The notes: generated from the sequence alone by a model not told the origin. Shown: positions 28,360-37,796, counted from the stretch's first letter. The stretch: DNA of 39,768 bases from Holdemanella porci (GCF_019052655.1 NZ_JAHQVB010000013.1:1-39768), one strand, 5' to 3'. Numbers and translations: made by a program.

Positions 28360-29601
28360 ATGAATATTACAGAGTTTCAAAAATCTAGATTCGGACTTTT
28401 TATCCATTGGGGAATCTATTCCATTCCAGCACGAGGTGAATGGGTCAGAAGCAACGAAGAAATGAAAGAAGAAGATTATATTCCTTTTGCGAATGAATTT
28501 GATCCAGATCTATTTAATCCACACCAATGGGCTAAATTGGCCAAAAAAGCCGGTATGAAATATGCCGTAATGACTGCCAAACACCACGATGGATATTGTA
28601 TGTTTGATACAAAGACTACAGATTGGAAGGCAAATCATGATTATGTCAGAGAATTTTTAGATGCATTTAGAGAAGAAGGCTTAAAAGTCGGTCTATACTA
28701 TTCCCTGCTTGATTGGCATCATTCGGACTATCCTCACTTTAAAGATCGACATCATCCAGAAAGAAACAATGCAGAATATGATAAACCAATTTGTTTTTCA
28801 AACTATTTGAATTATATGTATACTCAAATCAAAGAATTACTTACAAACTATGGAAAGTTGGATATCATGTGGTTTGACTTTTCTTATGACAACATGACAA
28901 AAGATGTATGGGATGCCCATAAAATCGTTACAATGGTAAAAACCTACCAACCAGACATGATCATCGACAATCGTTTAGAAGGTGATGGTGTACATCCTGG
29001 AACCATTATGGATGCACATCCTAGTTTTACAGCCGGTGATTTTACTTCACCTGAACAAATGATTCCTCCTCAAGGCTTATCTGTGCCTTGGGAAGCTTGC
29101 ATCACTATGAATGAACATTGGGGATATTGCGCTAAGGACACGAATTATAAATCTGCTAAGCTAATCATCCGTACTCTAGTTGAATGTGTATCCAAGGGTG
29201 GAAATATGATTTTGAATGTGGGGCCGGATGCTAGAGGGCAATTTCCTAAAGAATCTATCCAAGTATTGAATGAAATCAGGGAATGGATGAAACTAAATAA
29301 AGCTTCTATTTATAGTTGTACAAAGTGTGAATTAGAAAAACCAGAATGGGGAAGATACACACAAAAGGGAAATAAAATTTATGCGCATATTCTAGATGAG
29401 AGTATTTTTGATATACCTGTTAAAATTCGGAAAGAAAGAATCCAAGACATAAGAAGATTGTCTGATCATTCTCAAATCAAAATTCAAACGCCTTGGAACG
29501 CAGAAAGTTTTCCTGACTATACATTTATCCATATTGATTCCAATTCACACCATTGTCCAGATCCAATTGACACGGTGATTGAAATCACATTAAAAGATTA
29601 G
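28360..29601 (+). CDS. Alpha-L-fucosidase, glycoside hydrolase family 29
   Basis: 413 residues, catalytic domain only. It releases L-fucose from glycans. Seen: [38 protein letters not shown], and [10 protein letters not shown] with the nucleophile Asp173, followed by [11 protein letters not shown] and [14 protein letters not shown]. No signal peptide, so it probably acts on imported oligosaccharides in the cytoplasm, consistent with gut commensal life (inference). The ATG at 28360 has AAAGGAG 5 bases upstream. It faces the 3' end of the glycosyltransferase gene and overlaps it by 4 bases. Confidence 0.93.
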   Translation: MNITEFQKSRFGLFIHWGIYSIPARGEWVRSNEEMKEEDYIPFANEFDPDLFNPHQWAKLAKKAGMKYAVMTAKHHDGYCMFDTKTTDWKANHDYVREFLDAFREEGLKVGLYYSLLDWHHSDYPHFKDRHHPERNNAEYDKPICFSNYLNYMYTQIKELLTNYGKLDIMWFDFSYDNMTKDVWDAHKIVTMVKTYQPDMIIDNRLEGDGVHPGTIMDAHPSFTAGDFTSPEQMIPPQGLSVPWEACITMNEHWGYCAKDTNYKSAKLIIRTLVECVSKGGNMILNVGPDARGQFPKESIQVLNEIREWMKLNKASIYSCTKCELEKPEWGRYTQKGNKIYAHILDESIFDIPVKIRKERIQDIRRLSDHSQIKIQTPWNAESFPDYTFIHIDSNSHHCPDPIDTVIEITLKD

Positions 29602-30518
29602 CTTAAATTCTTGCTGGTTTCTTTTATTATATAGATCGGTCTTTGTTTACTTTCCATATAGTCTTTTGTCGTATATTGACCTAAAATGGCCACAAACAAC
29701 ATTTGAAGCCCACTCAAAAACAGAATCAAACATACTAAATGAAACATAGACGTGACATGTACTAACAATCCAAACAAAGTCATTAAAATCGATGAAATCA
29801 TAATAACGGTTCCTATATTTCCAATCCATACAATCGGCGCTGTAGAAAAGGAAAACATACCTTCCATCGCATATGCGAATAGTTTTGAAAAATTCCATTT
29901 AGAATTACCTGCAGCTCGTTGTACATTACGGAATTCAATCCATTTTGTATCAAATCCTACAAAAGAAAATAATCCTTTCATATAGCGATTGTATTCTTTT
30001 AACTCTAGAATCGCATCCACCATTTGTCTTGACATCATCCGAAAATCACCACAACCATCGCTCATATCCATTTTACACATTTTCTGCATCACTTTATAAA
30101 AGATATGCGATAAAAAGTTACGAATCTTTCCTTCACCCGTACGGTCTACTCTTTTTCCGGCACAACAATCGTAGCCTTCTTCACTAACCACCTTATACAT
30201 TTCTTTTAATAATACAGGAGGATGCTGCAAATCAGCATCCATGATCACAACATAATCGCCATTTGATTTCTTTAATCCTGCAAACATAGCGGCTTCTTTA
30301 CCAAAATTTCTAGAAAAAGAAACAAATTCACAATGCTCATCCTTTAAACTCAAAGCTCTTAATATATCTTTTGTGTGATCCTTTGATCCATCATCCACAA
30401 ACAACAATTCATAGGTAATTCCATCTATTTCATTCAATACTTCGCTTGTCTTTTTGTAAAACACGGAAAGAACTTCTTCTTCATTAAAACAAGGAACGAC
30501 AACACTAATTTTGTTCAT
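29598..30518 (-). CDS. Polyprenyl-phosphate glycosyltransferase, GT2 (CsbB/GtrB type)
   Basis: 306 residues. The N-terminal GT-A domain has [26 protein letters not shown] and the DADLQHPP metal-binding motif; two C-terminal membrane helices (about 230-255 and 265-290) anchor it. Such enzymes load a sugar from a UDP donor onto undecaprenyl phosphate at the inner face of the membrane. With the neighbouring GtrA/GtcA-type flippase candidate and YfhO protein it forms the three-component set known from B. subtilis and S. aureus for lipoteichoic acid glycosylation. Start has GGAGG 9 bases upstream and overlaps the GtrA gene by 14 bases. Confidence 0.92.
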   Translation of the reverse strand: MNKISVVVPCFNEEEVLSVFYKKTSEVLNEIDGITYELLFVDDGSKDHTKDILRALSLKDEHCEFVSFSRNFGKEAAMFAGLKKSNGDYVVIMDADLQHPPVLLKEMYKVVSEEGYDCCAGKRVDRTGEGKIRNFLSHIFYKVMQKMCKMDMSDGCGDFRMMSRQMVDAILELKEYNRYMKGLFSFVGFDTKWIEFRNVQRAAGNSKWNFSKLFAYAMEGMFSFSTAPIVWIGNIGTVIMISSILMTLFGLLVHVTSMFHLVCLILFLSGLQMLFVAILGQYTTKDYMESKQRPIYIIKETSKNLS

Positions 30519-30906
30519 ACAACATTTCCTCCTTCTTAGAAAATATATGAGATTTACATAAGAAATAATTGACTAAAACAGTAATCACACTGACTAAAAT
30601 CTTAGATAATAAATTTGAAATATGTACGCCATCAATACAAATGGCCAATAGTAGATTTTCAACAAGTAATGTCATAAATCGAAGTCCAAAAAACTCGATA
30701 CACTCTTTTTTCATATCATTACTTGAATGAAATACAACTTTACGGTTTGAAAAATACGCAAAAATAACGGCAACCAACCAAGCTAGACTATTGCTTGTCA
30801 GCCAATCGATTCCTATTTTTAAACAAATAAAATAAACAATATAATTCACAAGAGTTGTCATAACTCCCACAATTCCATAACTAATAAATTCTTTGACTTT
30901 TTCCAT
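30505..30906 (-). CDS. GtrA/GtcA-family membrane protein
   Basis: 133 residues with four membrane helices. Family motifs: FISYGIVGVMTTLVNYIVYF and FAYFSNRKVVFHS. GtrA/GtcA proteins are thought to flip polyprenyl-phosphate sugars across the membrane, the middle step between the GT2 and YfhO enzymes. The ATG at 30906 follows AGGAGG at 9 bases, and that start lies inside the 3' end of the yfhO frame, so the three genes are one transcription unit. Confidence 0.92.
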   Translation of the reverse strand: MEKVKEFISYGIVGVMTTLVNYIVYFICLKIGIDWLTSNSLAWLVAVIFAYFSNRKVVFHSSNDMKKECIEFFGLRFMTLLVENLLLAICIDGVHISNLLSKILVSVITVLVNYFLCKSHIFSKKEEMLYEQN

Positions 30907-31355
30907 ATCCAAAATCCTCCTATTATAATGAAAAGAACGCTTATACCCAGTCCTGCATTCTTAAATGGTGCATGAAATTGAATTGTAATTGTATGGCTTC
31001 CTTTTTTGATTTTGCATCCCACAAAAGCCTTATTCACAATTTCAATATTCTGCTTTTTTCCATCAATATATATTTCATATCCCTTTTCATAAGGATATGA
31101 AGTTACAAGATAACCATCTTTAGATGTTGTTACTTTCCCCTTAAAAATAGAAGTTGTCTTTAATGGTTTTACTTTAGTCACAACTCGGTCAAACACATTC
31201 ATATCACATGTATAAACACGAATATTGGATATCTTATATTTTCCTTTGGATAAAGTAACATCAAATTGTTTCAATTCTTTTTTAGAAAGAATATACGTAA
31301 AATGTTTATTCCCATTTGGATACACAGAATGTTTTTTTGACAATGTATTCTTCAT
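30858..31355 (-). CDS. YfhO-family protein, C-terminal fragment (after frameshift)
   Basis: This frame continues the YfhO protein that stops at 31441. Reading across the A11 run, the frame here resumes as ...TIPIDFDTKNKLICIDFDVKNYTDKKISISINGMKNT and is open from about 31461. It contains the extracytoplasmic beta-rich region (GYLVTSYPYEKGYEIYIDGKKQ, typical of YfhO proteins) and a last membrane helix (LGISVLFIIIGGFWIW). The ATG at 31355 has no clear ribosome binding site, so it is unlikely to be made on its own. Confidence 0.8.
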   Translation of the reverse strand: MKNTLSKKHSVYPNGNKHFTYILSKKELKQFDVTLSKGKYKISNIRVYTCDMNVFDRVVTKVKPLKTTSIFKGKVTTSKDGYLVTSYPYEKGYEIYIDGKKQNIEIVNKAFVGCKIKKGSHTITIQFHAPFKNAGLGISVLFIIIGGFWIWKKSKNLLVMELWEL

Positions 31356-31440
31356 TCCATTTATGGATATCGAAATCTTTTTATCTGTATAATTCTTTAC
31401 ATCAAAATCAATACAGATCAGCTTATTTTTAGTATCAAAA

Positions 31441-33174
31441 TCAATGGGTATTGTTTTTTTTTTTCCTTTTGTTCTGAATCACAATCGATTGATCTAAATT
31501 CTTTATAAGTTTCATCTTTGAGGCATAATCATTACTTGTTTCACCATTCACAATCGTGCGATTATAGATGGTATCCAAATTATATGGATAAAAGAGTTTA
31601 TCAAACTCAGATTCACTCATCGTATCACTTGTGAAATAGACCATTGGAAATACATTTTTATTCTTTAATAATTTATATTTTCCTTTACTATCTACTTCTT
31701 TATATCCATATAAATTAGAGTCTTTACTCAATACATTTTGAATCCCCATCATACTCAAATATAAATAATTCTCACTATCTGTTATGATTGTTCGATTGGA
31801 TTGGGAAATCGGACTTTTTATAATGTCATAAATGAAAGTGTTATATAAAGAATTGCTTGTTGACGTATAACTTGATGCCTTCATTTCTTTTGGGTCATAG
31901 ATACGATTGACACTATAACCCACCTGATCTAAATCGGCTGTTCGTTGATTCAAATCGTTTCTTTGCATCAATTTTTGTTTATCCTTAGAATACATTGAAT
32001 TATAGAGTTTTAAATCTAAGCACTGATTGTAGTTGAATCCTGTAAAAACAATCATAGGTACAAGGGCATACATCATTAAACATTCTTTTTTATCCATAAA
32101 GTAATAGCCAATAAACACAAGTGAAATTAATAATCCAAGAAGTGTTGTTTTTGTGCAAAGAAATAAACTAGCTAAAACAAGTAAACTTTTATTCAACTTT
32201 CTTTCTTGTAACCAATAGGAAAGGATCATAAGCACGAGTGGTAAACATAACACCAATATTTTTGTGCGTGCATATAAAGTTCCATTCAATATATAAGAGA
32301 ACATCGGGAAAACAAACATTAAAATCAACAGAATCGATAGTTTCCTTGTCTTTTTAAATTGAATGCCTTGAAATAGGGCAATCCAGCTAATCACAGTCAA
32401 CCCACATCCATAGCTATCATAGACAAGTCCTTTTAGAGTAAAGTTTGGAATTAATAAATTAAATAGGTTGGTTTGTACAACTGATTTATGATTGTTTAAA
32501 ATCAAATATCCGGTTGGTAGCCATAAAATTGTAGCCATACCAATACCAATAAGAATCGAAATCAGAATATCTTTTATCATATGGTTTTGATCATAATCAT
32601 ATAAAAGCAGAATCAATATCATGCCTGGCGTATAGAAATAGTTATGGAAAAGTGCCATAACTACACATAGACTAATCCATTGTCTTTTATTTTTATCGAT
32701 TAGAATGAATGAAAGAAATAAAAAGGGAAGAATTTCTATAAACATAATTTGTTGGTGGGACTGAAAGAAGCAATTGGCGCATATGCAACATATGCTTGAA
32801 AAGAAACTAATCGAATCTTTGTATCCTTTATTTCTTAGCCAGCAATAACAAAGTCCTCCTGTAGATGACCATAGAAGTGTTACATAACCTATAATAAAGA
32901 AATGTATTGGAATATTTGGAAATAAATAAGAAACTAAAACGTCTGGCCTTAATAGTCCATAATATGAAAAACTAAAGGCATTGGTTTGTCCTTGAAGATT
33001 CGCAAAACTATCTGGAAGTAATTGTTGGGTCTGTCGAAAATAGTCTGCCAAAGATATATGTTGGGATAACCAATCTAACTTTGATCCATACATGGAATAT
33101 GTGGATACACAGAGTACAAATAAAATGGGTAATATAAATAGTATTGTAATGTAAAACGTATCTCTCTTTTTCAT
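31441..33174 (-). CDS. yfhO: YfhO-family membrane glycosyltransferase, N-terminal part, ends in an A11 frameshift
   Basis: 577 residues in this frame with about a dozen membrane helices. YfhO proteins transfer a sugar from undecaprenyl phosphate to a cell-surface polymer such as lipoteichoic acid. The frame enters a run of 11 A (31454-31464 on the plus strand as T) near its end and stops after KRKKKNNTH. Losing one A, or gaining two, would join it to the frame that ends at 30858, giving about 770 residues, close to the family norm. This is either a slippage-prone switch, a decayed gene or a sequencing error. The ATG at 33174 has no Shine-Dalgarno; TATAGT lies 6 bases upstream. Confidence 0.85.
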   Translation of the reverse strand: MKKRDTFYITILFILPILFVLCVSTYSMYGSKLDWLSQHISLADYFRQTQQLLPDSFANLQGQTNAFSFSYYGLLRPDVLVSYLFPNIPIHFFIIGYVTLLWSSTGGLCYCWLRNKGYKDSISFFSSICCICANCFFQSHQQIMFIEILPFLFLSFILIDKNKRQWISLCVVMALFHNYFYTPGMILILLLYDYDQNHMIKDILISILIGIGMATILWLPTGYLILNNHKSVVQTNLFNLLIPNFTLKGLVYDSYGCGLTVISWIALFQGIQFKKTRKLSILLILMFVFPMFSYILNGTLYARTKILVLCLPLVLMILSYWLQERKLNKSLLVLASLFLCTKTTLLGLLISLVFIGYYFMDKKECLMMYALVPMIVFTGFNYNQCLDLKLYNSMYSKDKQKLMQRNDLNQRTADLDQVGYSVNRIYDPKEMKASSYTSTSNSLYNTFIYDIIKSPISQSNRTIITDSENYLYLSMMGIQNVLSKDSNLYGYKEVDSKGKYKLLKNKNVFPMVYFTSDTMSESEFDKLFYPYNLDTIYNRTIVNGETSNDYASKMKLIKNLDQSIVIQNKRKKKNNTH

Positions 33175-33239
33175 GGCTTTACTATACAAAATAAATCTTA
33201 AGTATCGACAAAAGGAAATATTAAACTTTCATAAATATA

Positions 33240-33293
33240 TTAAGAAGATTTAAGAAATGCATAAGTAGAGTGTTAAGAAATGTTTGATAGAAT
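33240..33293 (+). promoter_or_regulatory. Phased TTAAGAA repeats and promoter between yfhO and the deacetylase gene
   Basis: TTAAGAA occurs at 33240, 33250 and 33273, with a variant ATAAGTA at 33261, giving steps of 10, 11 and 12 bases on one strand, a typical layout for OmpR/PhoB-type response regulator sites. A -10-like TAGAAT (33288-33293) follows the last copy by 8 bases, with no good -35. The adjacent operon encodes exactly such a regulator. Confidence 0.6.
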
Positions 33294-33310
33294 TTTTTTT
33301 GGTGATGAAA

Positions 33311-33961
33311 ATGAAAAAGTTATTATTATGCATCTTAAGTTTAATGCTTTGTCTAAATACATCCGTAATTCATGCCCAAGAGCATGAATCTTTAATGATT
33401 GTGGCCCATCCAGATGATGAAACAATTTGGGGTGGATCTCATTTAATCAATGGAAATTACACGGTTTTATGTATTACTAATGGAAACAATAAAAAGAGAA
33501 AAAAAGAATTTATGAAGGTACTGGAGAAGACACATTCTAAAGGAATTATTTTATCTTTTCCTGATAAGACAAAGGGTAAGCGTGATAACTGGAAATCTTG
33601 TAAAAAGGATATTCAAAGAGAAATCAAAAAGGAAATCGATTCTAAGGATTGGGACAAAATTGTAACGCATAATCCAGATGGTGAATATGGGCATATCCAT
33701 CATAAAAAGATATCTAAGTATGTTACTATGATTTTAAAAAAAGAAGATAAGACAAATCAGCTTATATATTTTGGTAAGTATGCATCAAAGAAAAACAAGG
33801 CTGAATTAAAAAATGAAAAAAAATTATCCAAGAAAGATTATAAAGGAAAATTGGATGTCATTCAGTGGTATTCTTCGCAATCGAAAGTGATAGATCATTT
33901 ACATCATATGTTGCCTTATGAAAATTGGAAACCCTATAGTAATTGGGGTAAAATAGAATAA
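33311..33961 (+). CDS. Secreted PIG-L (LmbE) family deacetylase
   Basis: 216 residues (218 if the ATG at 33305 is used). Signal peptide (KKLLLCILSLMLCLNTSVIHA, cleavage likely after HA). The PIG-L zinc motif AHPDDE is near the mature N-terminus, and HNPDGEYGHIHHKK carries the second His set. The family removes N-acetyl groups from GlcNAc-type sugars. Export and the position opposite a surface-glycosylation operon suggest a cell-wall or teichoic acid substrate (inference). GGTGA lies 5 bases before 33311. First gene of an operon with a two-component system. Confidence 0.88.
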   Translation: MKKLLLCILSLMLCLNTSVIHAQEHESLMIVAHPDDETIWGGSHLINGNYTVLCITNGNNKKRKKEFMKVLEKTHSKGIILSFPDKTKGKRDNWKSCKKDIQREIKKEIDSKDWDKIVTHNPDGEYGHIHHKKISKYVTMILKKEDKTNQLIYFGKYASKKNKAELKNEKKLSKKDYKGKLDVIQWYSSQSKVIDHLHHMLPYENWKPYSNWGKIE

Positions 33962-33979
33962 AAGAAAGGGGATGTGAAC

Positions 33980-34681
33980 ATGCAGACGCGTATTTTAGTG
34001 GCGGATGACAATGCAGAAATCCGTGAAATATTAAGAATTTTATTAACTGGCGAAGGCTATGAAGTGATTGAAGCCAAAGATGGAAACGAGGTCCTTCAAT
34101 TGTTTGATTCTTCCATCGATTTAATCGTCCTTGATATTATGATGCCGAATATGAATGGTTACCAGACTTGTTTAAAGCTTCGTGAAACAAGCAATGTCCC
34201 TATCTTATTTTTAACAGCCAAAGGATTAGATTCGGATAAGACGCTTGGTTTTTCAAGTGGTGCCGATGACTATTTGGCAAAGCCTTTTTCGTATAGTGAA
34301 TTAACGGCAAGAGTTAAAGCTTTACTTCGTCGTTATCAAGTCTATAAGGGTAAAAAAGAAGAAAGATTACTTGATACAGAAAAGGATTTAAGTATGGATG
34401 GTCTTACTTTGCGTTATGCCCAACAAAATGCAGAGGTCAATGGAAAGGAAGTTGAATTAACGGATATTGAATTTAATATTTTGAGTACGTTGATGAAGAA
34501 TCCTAAACAAATTTTTTCAGCTGAACAATTGTATGAAAAAGCATGGAATGAGCCGTATTATTATTCGGCAAATAATACAATCATGGTTCATATTCGTAAT
34601 CTTAGAAAGAAAATCGAGAAGGATCCCGCCAATCCAGTATACATAAAAACAATTTGGGGAAAGGGGTATCGTTTTGAATAA
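33980..34681 (+). CDS. Response regulator, OmpR/PhoB family
   Basis: 233 residues. Receiver domain with acidic pair DD (VADDN), phospho-acceptor Asp52 in LDIMMPN, Thr in FLTAKG and Lys in LAKPFS; then a winged-helix DNA-binding domain ending WGKGYRFE. The ATG at 33980 is preferred over the GTG at 33974 because AAAGGGG is 8 bases upstream. It probably binds the TTAAGAA repeats upstream of this operon. It overlaps the kinase gene by 8 bases. Confidence 0.95.
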   Translation: MQTRILVADDNAEIREILRILLTGEGYEVIEAKDGNEVLQLFDSSIDLIVLDIMMPNMNGYQTCLKLRETSNVPILFLTAKGLDSDKTLGFSSGADDYLAKPFSYSELTARVKALLRRYQVYKGKKEERLLDTEKDLSMDGLTLRYAQQNAEVNGKEVELTDIEFNILSTLMKNPKQIFSAEQLYEKAWNEPYYYSANNTIMVHIRNLRKKIEKDPANPVYIKTIWGKGYRFE

Positions 34682-36503
34682 AAAAATAACGAGACTGTAT
34701 CTTTCCCTTCTTGTTTTTTTATTGAGTTTTTTCGCAATATATTCTCAAAGATTTGTCGTATACGATTATTTAAATACTCATTATGAGTATTCTGATACTT
34801 TATCTAAAGAAAAAATAAAAGAGGCGAAGGCTTATTTAGATGAACAAGAACAAGTGGATTTTATGAACCACACTCAAATTCGTAAAGATTTAAATCAATT
34901 ATTAAAAAAGGGAAGTTATCAAGTCATTTTATATAAAACAAAATCAAATAAACCAGATGATAAAGTCATCGATTCTATACTTTCGTTTTGTGGCCGTACT
35001 CCTTTAAAAAATGCACAAAAGTATAATATTTTTATAAAGAGTTCAAGTAAAATGAGTTGTATTGAGTGGTATCCATCTTTCACGAATTATTATCATTCTT
35101 ATCGTATTTTCAACTGTATTTTAAGTCTTATTATAACAATTCTTTTTTATTTACTTTTAAAAAATCTTAAACCACTCCGTTCAAAGAAAAACGTCTTCTA
35201 TTCCTTATCCAGTCGTATGATGTTCTCTTTTCTTTGTGCAACATTGTTGGTATTAACTTCTTTTTCATTTCTATATTTAAATCGCAGTGCTGTCTTTGAG
35301 TTTTTAATGGATACTTTTTATCAATCGGAAGATTATTCTTCTTATGTAAAGAAATTAGAAAAACAACTCCAAAATTTTGATCTAACGAAGGAAAATAAAA
35401 AAGCCATCAATCATATATTAAAAGAAAATGCACTCAATCATGCGTATGTAGAATTATATGATCAGGATGGAATCTATTTTACGGACAAATCTCCATTAAG
35501 CAGTAATAATTTATTGTTGTTATATAGTTTTGATGATTTGGATGTCTTGGAGGCCCCGTTGTATTATGATTATCCAATACATTTTAAAAACCAAGCCGTT
35601 TATTTATATATTACTTCATTTCCTATGATTCCATTCCAAATTCCTTATATTATTCTTTCACTTTTGATTTCTTTCTCTTTCTATTTAATCATCCTACAAA
35701 GCTTCATCCGTAAACGAATTCAGTCCATTCAAAATTTACAGGAAGATGTGTTTACTTTAGCAATTGGAGATTGGAATCATGAAATCAAAGTAAGTGATAA
35801 AGATGAGATTGGACGTTTAGCCCAGGACTTGAATCAAATGCGCATTGCCTTTCTACAAACAATGGACAATGAACAACAGGCTCGTGTTGTGAATAAAGAA
35901 TTAATTTCTTCTTTATCCCATGATTTAAGAACTCCACTAACAACATTAAAGGGATACCTTGAAATCATGAATTTAAAAAAGGACGATATTAAATTTCGTG
36001 ATCAATATCTTCAAAAATGTTTAGATAAGGTTGAAGAAATCACATATCTTTCCAATAAAATGTTTGAGTATTCTCTTGTCTTTTCAACAGAATATAATTC
36101 GGATTTATCGAATATTCCTGTTCAAAAGTGCATCGATACATTGGTAGATCATATTCAGTATTTAAGAGAAATGGATCTTCATATTTTATATGAACCTCTA
36201 CAAACTTCTCTATCTATGGATGCGAATTTTGCGATAATTCAAAGAATATTAAATAATGTATTCTCGAATATTCAAAAATATTGTGATCCTTGGAAAGATA
36301 TAGTGATTCAAACAATGATTGAAGAAGACCAATTAAAAATGAGTTTTACGAATTCAATCAATCATCATTTGGATAAAGTCGAAAGTAATGGAATTGGTTT
36401 GAAGAGTGTTAAAAAAATGATAAAAATCCATCATGGTACTTTCTATCAAGACGAAACAAATGATTTATTTACTATTATATTAACTTTCCCTATTCATCAG
36501 TAA
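34674..36503 (+). CDS. Sensor histidine kinase with two periplasmic-type loops
   Basis: 609 residues. Four membrane helices (about 8-26, 145-165, 185-205, 325-345) frame two separate extracellular regions of about 115 residues each, an uncommon doubled input. Then HAMP (EVSDKDEIGRLAQDLN region), HisKA with His416 in SSLSHDLRTPLTTL, and a HATPase_c domain (N box QRILNNVFSNIQKYC, GIGLKSVKKMI). A DxGxG box is not evident; the family variant ends with NGIGL only. The TTG start at 34674 overlaps the regulator gene and follows AAAGGGG. Signal unknown; envelope stress would fit the neighbours. Confidence 0.93.
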   Translation: MNKKITRLYLSLLVFLLSFFAIYSQRFVVYDYLNTHYEYSDTLSKEKIKEAKAYLDEQEQVDFMNHTQIRKDLNQLLKKGSYQVILYKTKSNKPDDKVIDSILSFCGRTPLKNAQKYNIFIKSSSKMSCIEWYPSFTNYYHSYRIFNCILSLIITILFYLLLKNLKPLRSKKNVFYSLSSRMMFSFLCATLLVLTSFSFLYLNRSAVFEFLMDTFYQSEDYSSYVKKLEKQLQNFDLTKENKKAINHILKENALNHAYVELYDQDGIYFTDKSPLSSNNLLLLYSFDDLDVLEAPLYYDYPIHFKNQAVYLYITSFPMIPFQIPYIILSLLISFSFYLIILQSFIRKRIQSIQNLQEDVFTLAIGDWNHEIKVSDKDEIGRLAQDLNQMRIAFLQTMDNEQQARVVNKELISSLSHDLRTPLTTLKGYLEIMNLKKDDIKFRDQYLQKCLDKVEEITYLSNKMFEYSLVFSTEYNSDLSNIPVQKCIDTLVDHIQYLREMDLHILYEPLQTSLSMDANFAIIQRILNNVFSNIQKYCDPWKDIVIQTMIEEDQLKMSFTNSINHHLDKVESNGIGLKSVKKMIKIHHGTFYQDETNDLFTIILTFPIHQ

Positions 36504-36526
36504 GAGTGAATCTTACTGATTTTTTA
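36498..36526 (+). terminator. Terminator of the deacetylase/two-component operon
   Basis: Perfect 8-bp stem CAGTAAGA/TCTTACTG with loop GTGAA, followed by ATTTTTTATT. It overlaps the kinase stop codon. Confidence 0.9.
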
Positions 36527-36555
36527 TTACAAAATCAAAAAAATTATGGTATTAT
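36527..36555 (+). promoter_or_regulatory. Promoter of the DUF2798 gene
   Basis: TTACAA (36527-36532), 17 bases, TATTAT (36550-36555). The transcript would begin near 36562, about 70 bases before the AGGAGG ribosome binding site. Confidence 0.5.
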
Positions 36556-36634
36556 TAGCGTTCGCTTTTTGGTACATATTGGAAACATCTTTGATTGAAC
36601 AACACAAAAAGTTTTATTCAGGAGGAGAAAATAT

Positions 36635-37085
36635 ATGCCAAAAACAAAATTCGAAAATATTGTATTCACTTTATTCATGTGTTTTAATGGTTTATGCCAT
36701 GATTTGTTGCAACATCGCACTTAATATGGGTGGAATGTCTAATCAAGTCTTTTTATTATCCTTTCATGAATTAATCATCATATGGCCGGTTGCTTTTATT
36801 TTAGAATATTTCTTTGTTGATAAACTAGCACATTACTTTGCCTTTAAAGTTGTAACACCGAAGGATCGTCCTTTCTTTATCACACTTGCGATTTCTTTCT
36901 ACATTATTTGTATTATGTGTCCAATCATGAGTTTGATTGCGACCATTCTATTCAAAACACCAGGTGTCCAAATTATTTCAGTTTGGTTTATGACTATTTT
37001 ATTTAATTTTCCAATGGCTTTCTTTTGGCAAATTTGTTATTGTGGACCATTCGTTCGTTGGATTTTTGGAAAATTATTTCATTAG
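36635..37085 (+). pseudogene. DUF2798-family membrane protein, frameshifted near the N-terminus
   Basis: An ATG at 36635 with AGGAGG upstream encodes MPKTKFENIVFTLFMCF, the typical start of DUF2798 proteins, but that frame soon ends at TAA. One base later the continuing family sequence MVYAMICCNIALNMGGMSNQVF (from 36687) reads on to 37085 with four membrane helices (two DUF2798-like halves). One extra base in TTTTAATGG around 36682-36688 explains the break. The alternative long frame from 36546 has no ribosome binding site and runs through the true one. It may be a fresh mutation or a sequence error. Function of the family is unknown. Confidence 0.75.
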
Positions 37086-37109
37086 AAGCAAATGTTGCTT
37101 CTTTTTTTT
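37085..37109 (+). terminator. Terminator of the DUF2798 gene
   Basis: GAAGCAA, loop ATG-like, TTGCTTC, then eight T; 7-bp stem overlapping the stop codon. Confidence 0.85.
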
Positions 37110-37122
37110 CTTTGATTATAAT
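37095..37122 (+). promoter_or_regulatory. Probable promoter of the YggS-family gene
   Basis: TATAAT at 37117-37122 with TTGCTT (37095-37100) 16 bases upstream; the -35 would lie inside the preceding terminator arm. Confidence 0.45.
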
Positions 37123-37151
37123 TAGATTGATATTGAAAGGACTGTTTTAAT

Positions 37152-37769
37152 ATGAATAAAGAGTTGATTGAAGAACTAAAAGTACAAGATTTTAATGTAG
37201 TGGCTGTATCTAAAACGCGTACAAAGGAAGAAATTGATGAAGTCGCAAAAATGGGTCTAACTACTTTTGGAGAAAATCGTGTACAGGAATTTATAGATAA
37301 GTATGATCCAAAATATACTTGGCACATTATTGGGCATCTACAGACAAACAAAGTAAAGTATATTGTTGGAAAGGTTGATGTGATTGAAAGCTTGGATTCA
37401 TTGAAACTGGCTGAAGAAATTGAAAAACAGGCGAATAAACATGGCATCATTCAAAAGGTATTGGTAGAACTAAAAATTTCGGAAGATCCAAACAAAACGG
37501 GATATCCTTTTAAGGATGCTAAAAACTTTATTTCTCAATTGCAAGAATTTAAACATATTCAAATTAAAGGAATTATGTGTGTTGCTTCAAAAACAGAAGA
37601 TCAAGCATTAGTAGAATCTGAATTTGACCAGATGCATACCCTTTATTTAGAGCTAAAAGAGCAATATCCAGATATAGACACTTTATCCATGGGGATGTCT
37701 CAAGATTATAAATTAGCTATTAAGCATGGTTCGAATACAGTTCGAATTGGACGCGCAATTTTTGAATAA
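37152..37769 (+). CDS. PLP homeostasis protein, YggS/PROSC family
   Basis: 205 residues; fold type III single-domain PLP binder without known catalysis, involved in vitamin B6 and amino acid balance. Seen: VVAVSKTRTKEEI with the PLP Lys, FGENRVQEF, WHIIGHLQTNKVKYI, LSMGMSQDYKLAIKHGSNTVRIGRAIF. Slightly short at the N-terminus (usual about 225), lacking the first helix. AAAGGA lies 10 bases before the ATG. In many Firmicutes it neighbours cell-division genes; here it precedes a cell-wall amidase. Confidence 0.93.
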   Translation: MNKELIEELKVQDFNVVAVSKTRTKEEIDEVAKMGLTTFGENRVQEFIDKYDPKYTWHIIGHLQTNKVKYIVGKVDVIESLDSLKLAEEIEKQANKHGIIQKVLVELKISEDPNKTGYPFKDAKNFISQLQEFKHIQIKGIMCVASKTEDQALVESEFDQMHTLYLELKEQYPDIDTLSMGMSQDYKLAIKHGSNTVRIGRAIFE

Positions 37770-37790
37770 TTTTTTAAACAGTGCTATACT
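37762..37790 (+). promoter_or_regulatory. Promoter of the amidase gene, abutting its start codon
   Basis: TTGAAT (37762-37767), 17 bases, extended -10 TGCTATACT with hexamer 37785-37790. The ATG follows the hexamer by 6 bases, so the transcript should start at the start codon. Confidence 0.65.
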
Positions 37791-37796
37791 AATCCC

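Noticed and set aside
36546..37085. A 179-residue protein starting at 36546
   Set aside because: There is no ribosome binding site before that ATG, and the frame runs through the clear AGGAGG and the real start at 36635 in another frame.
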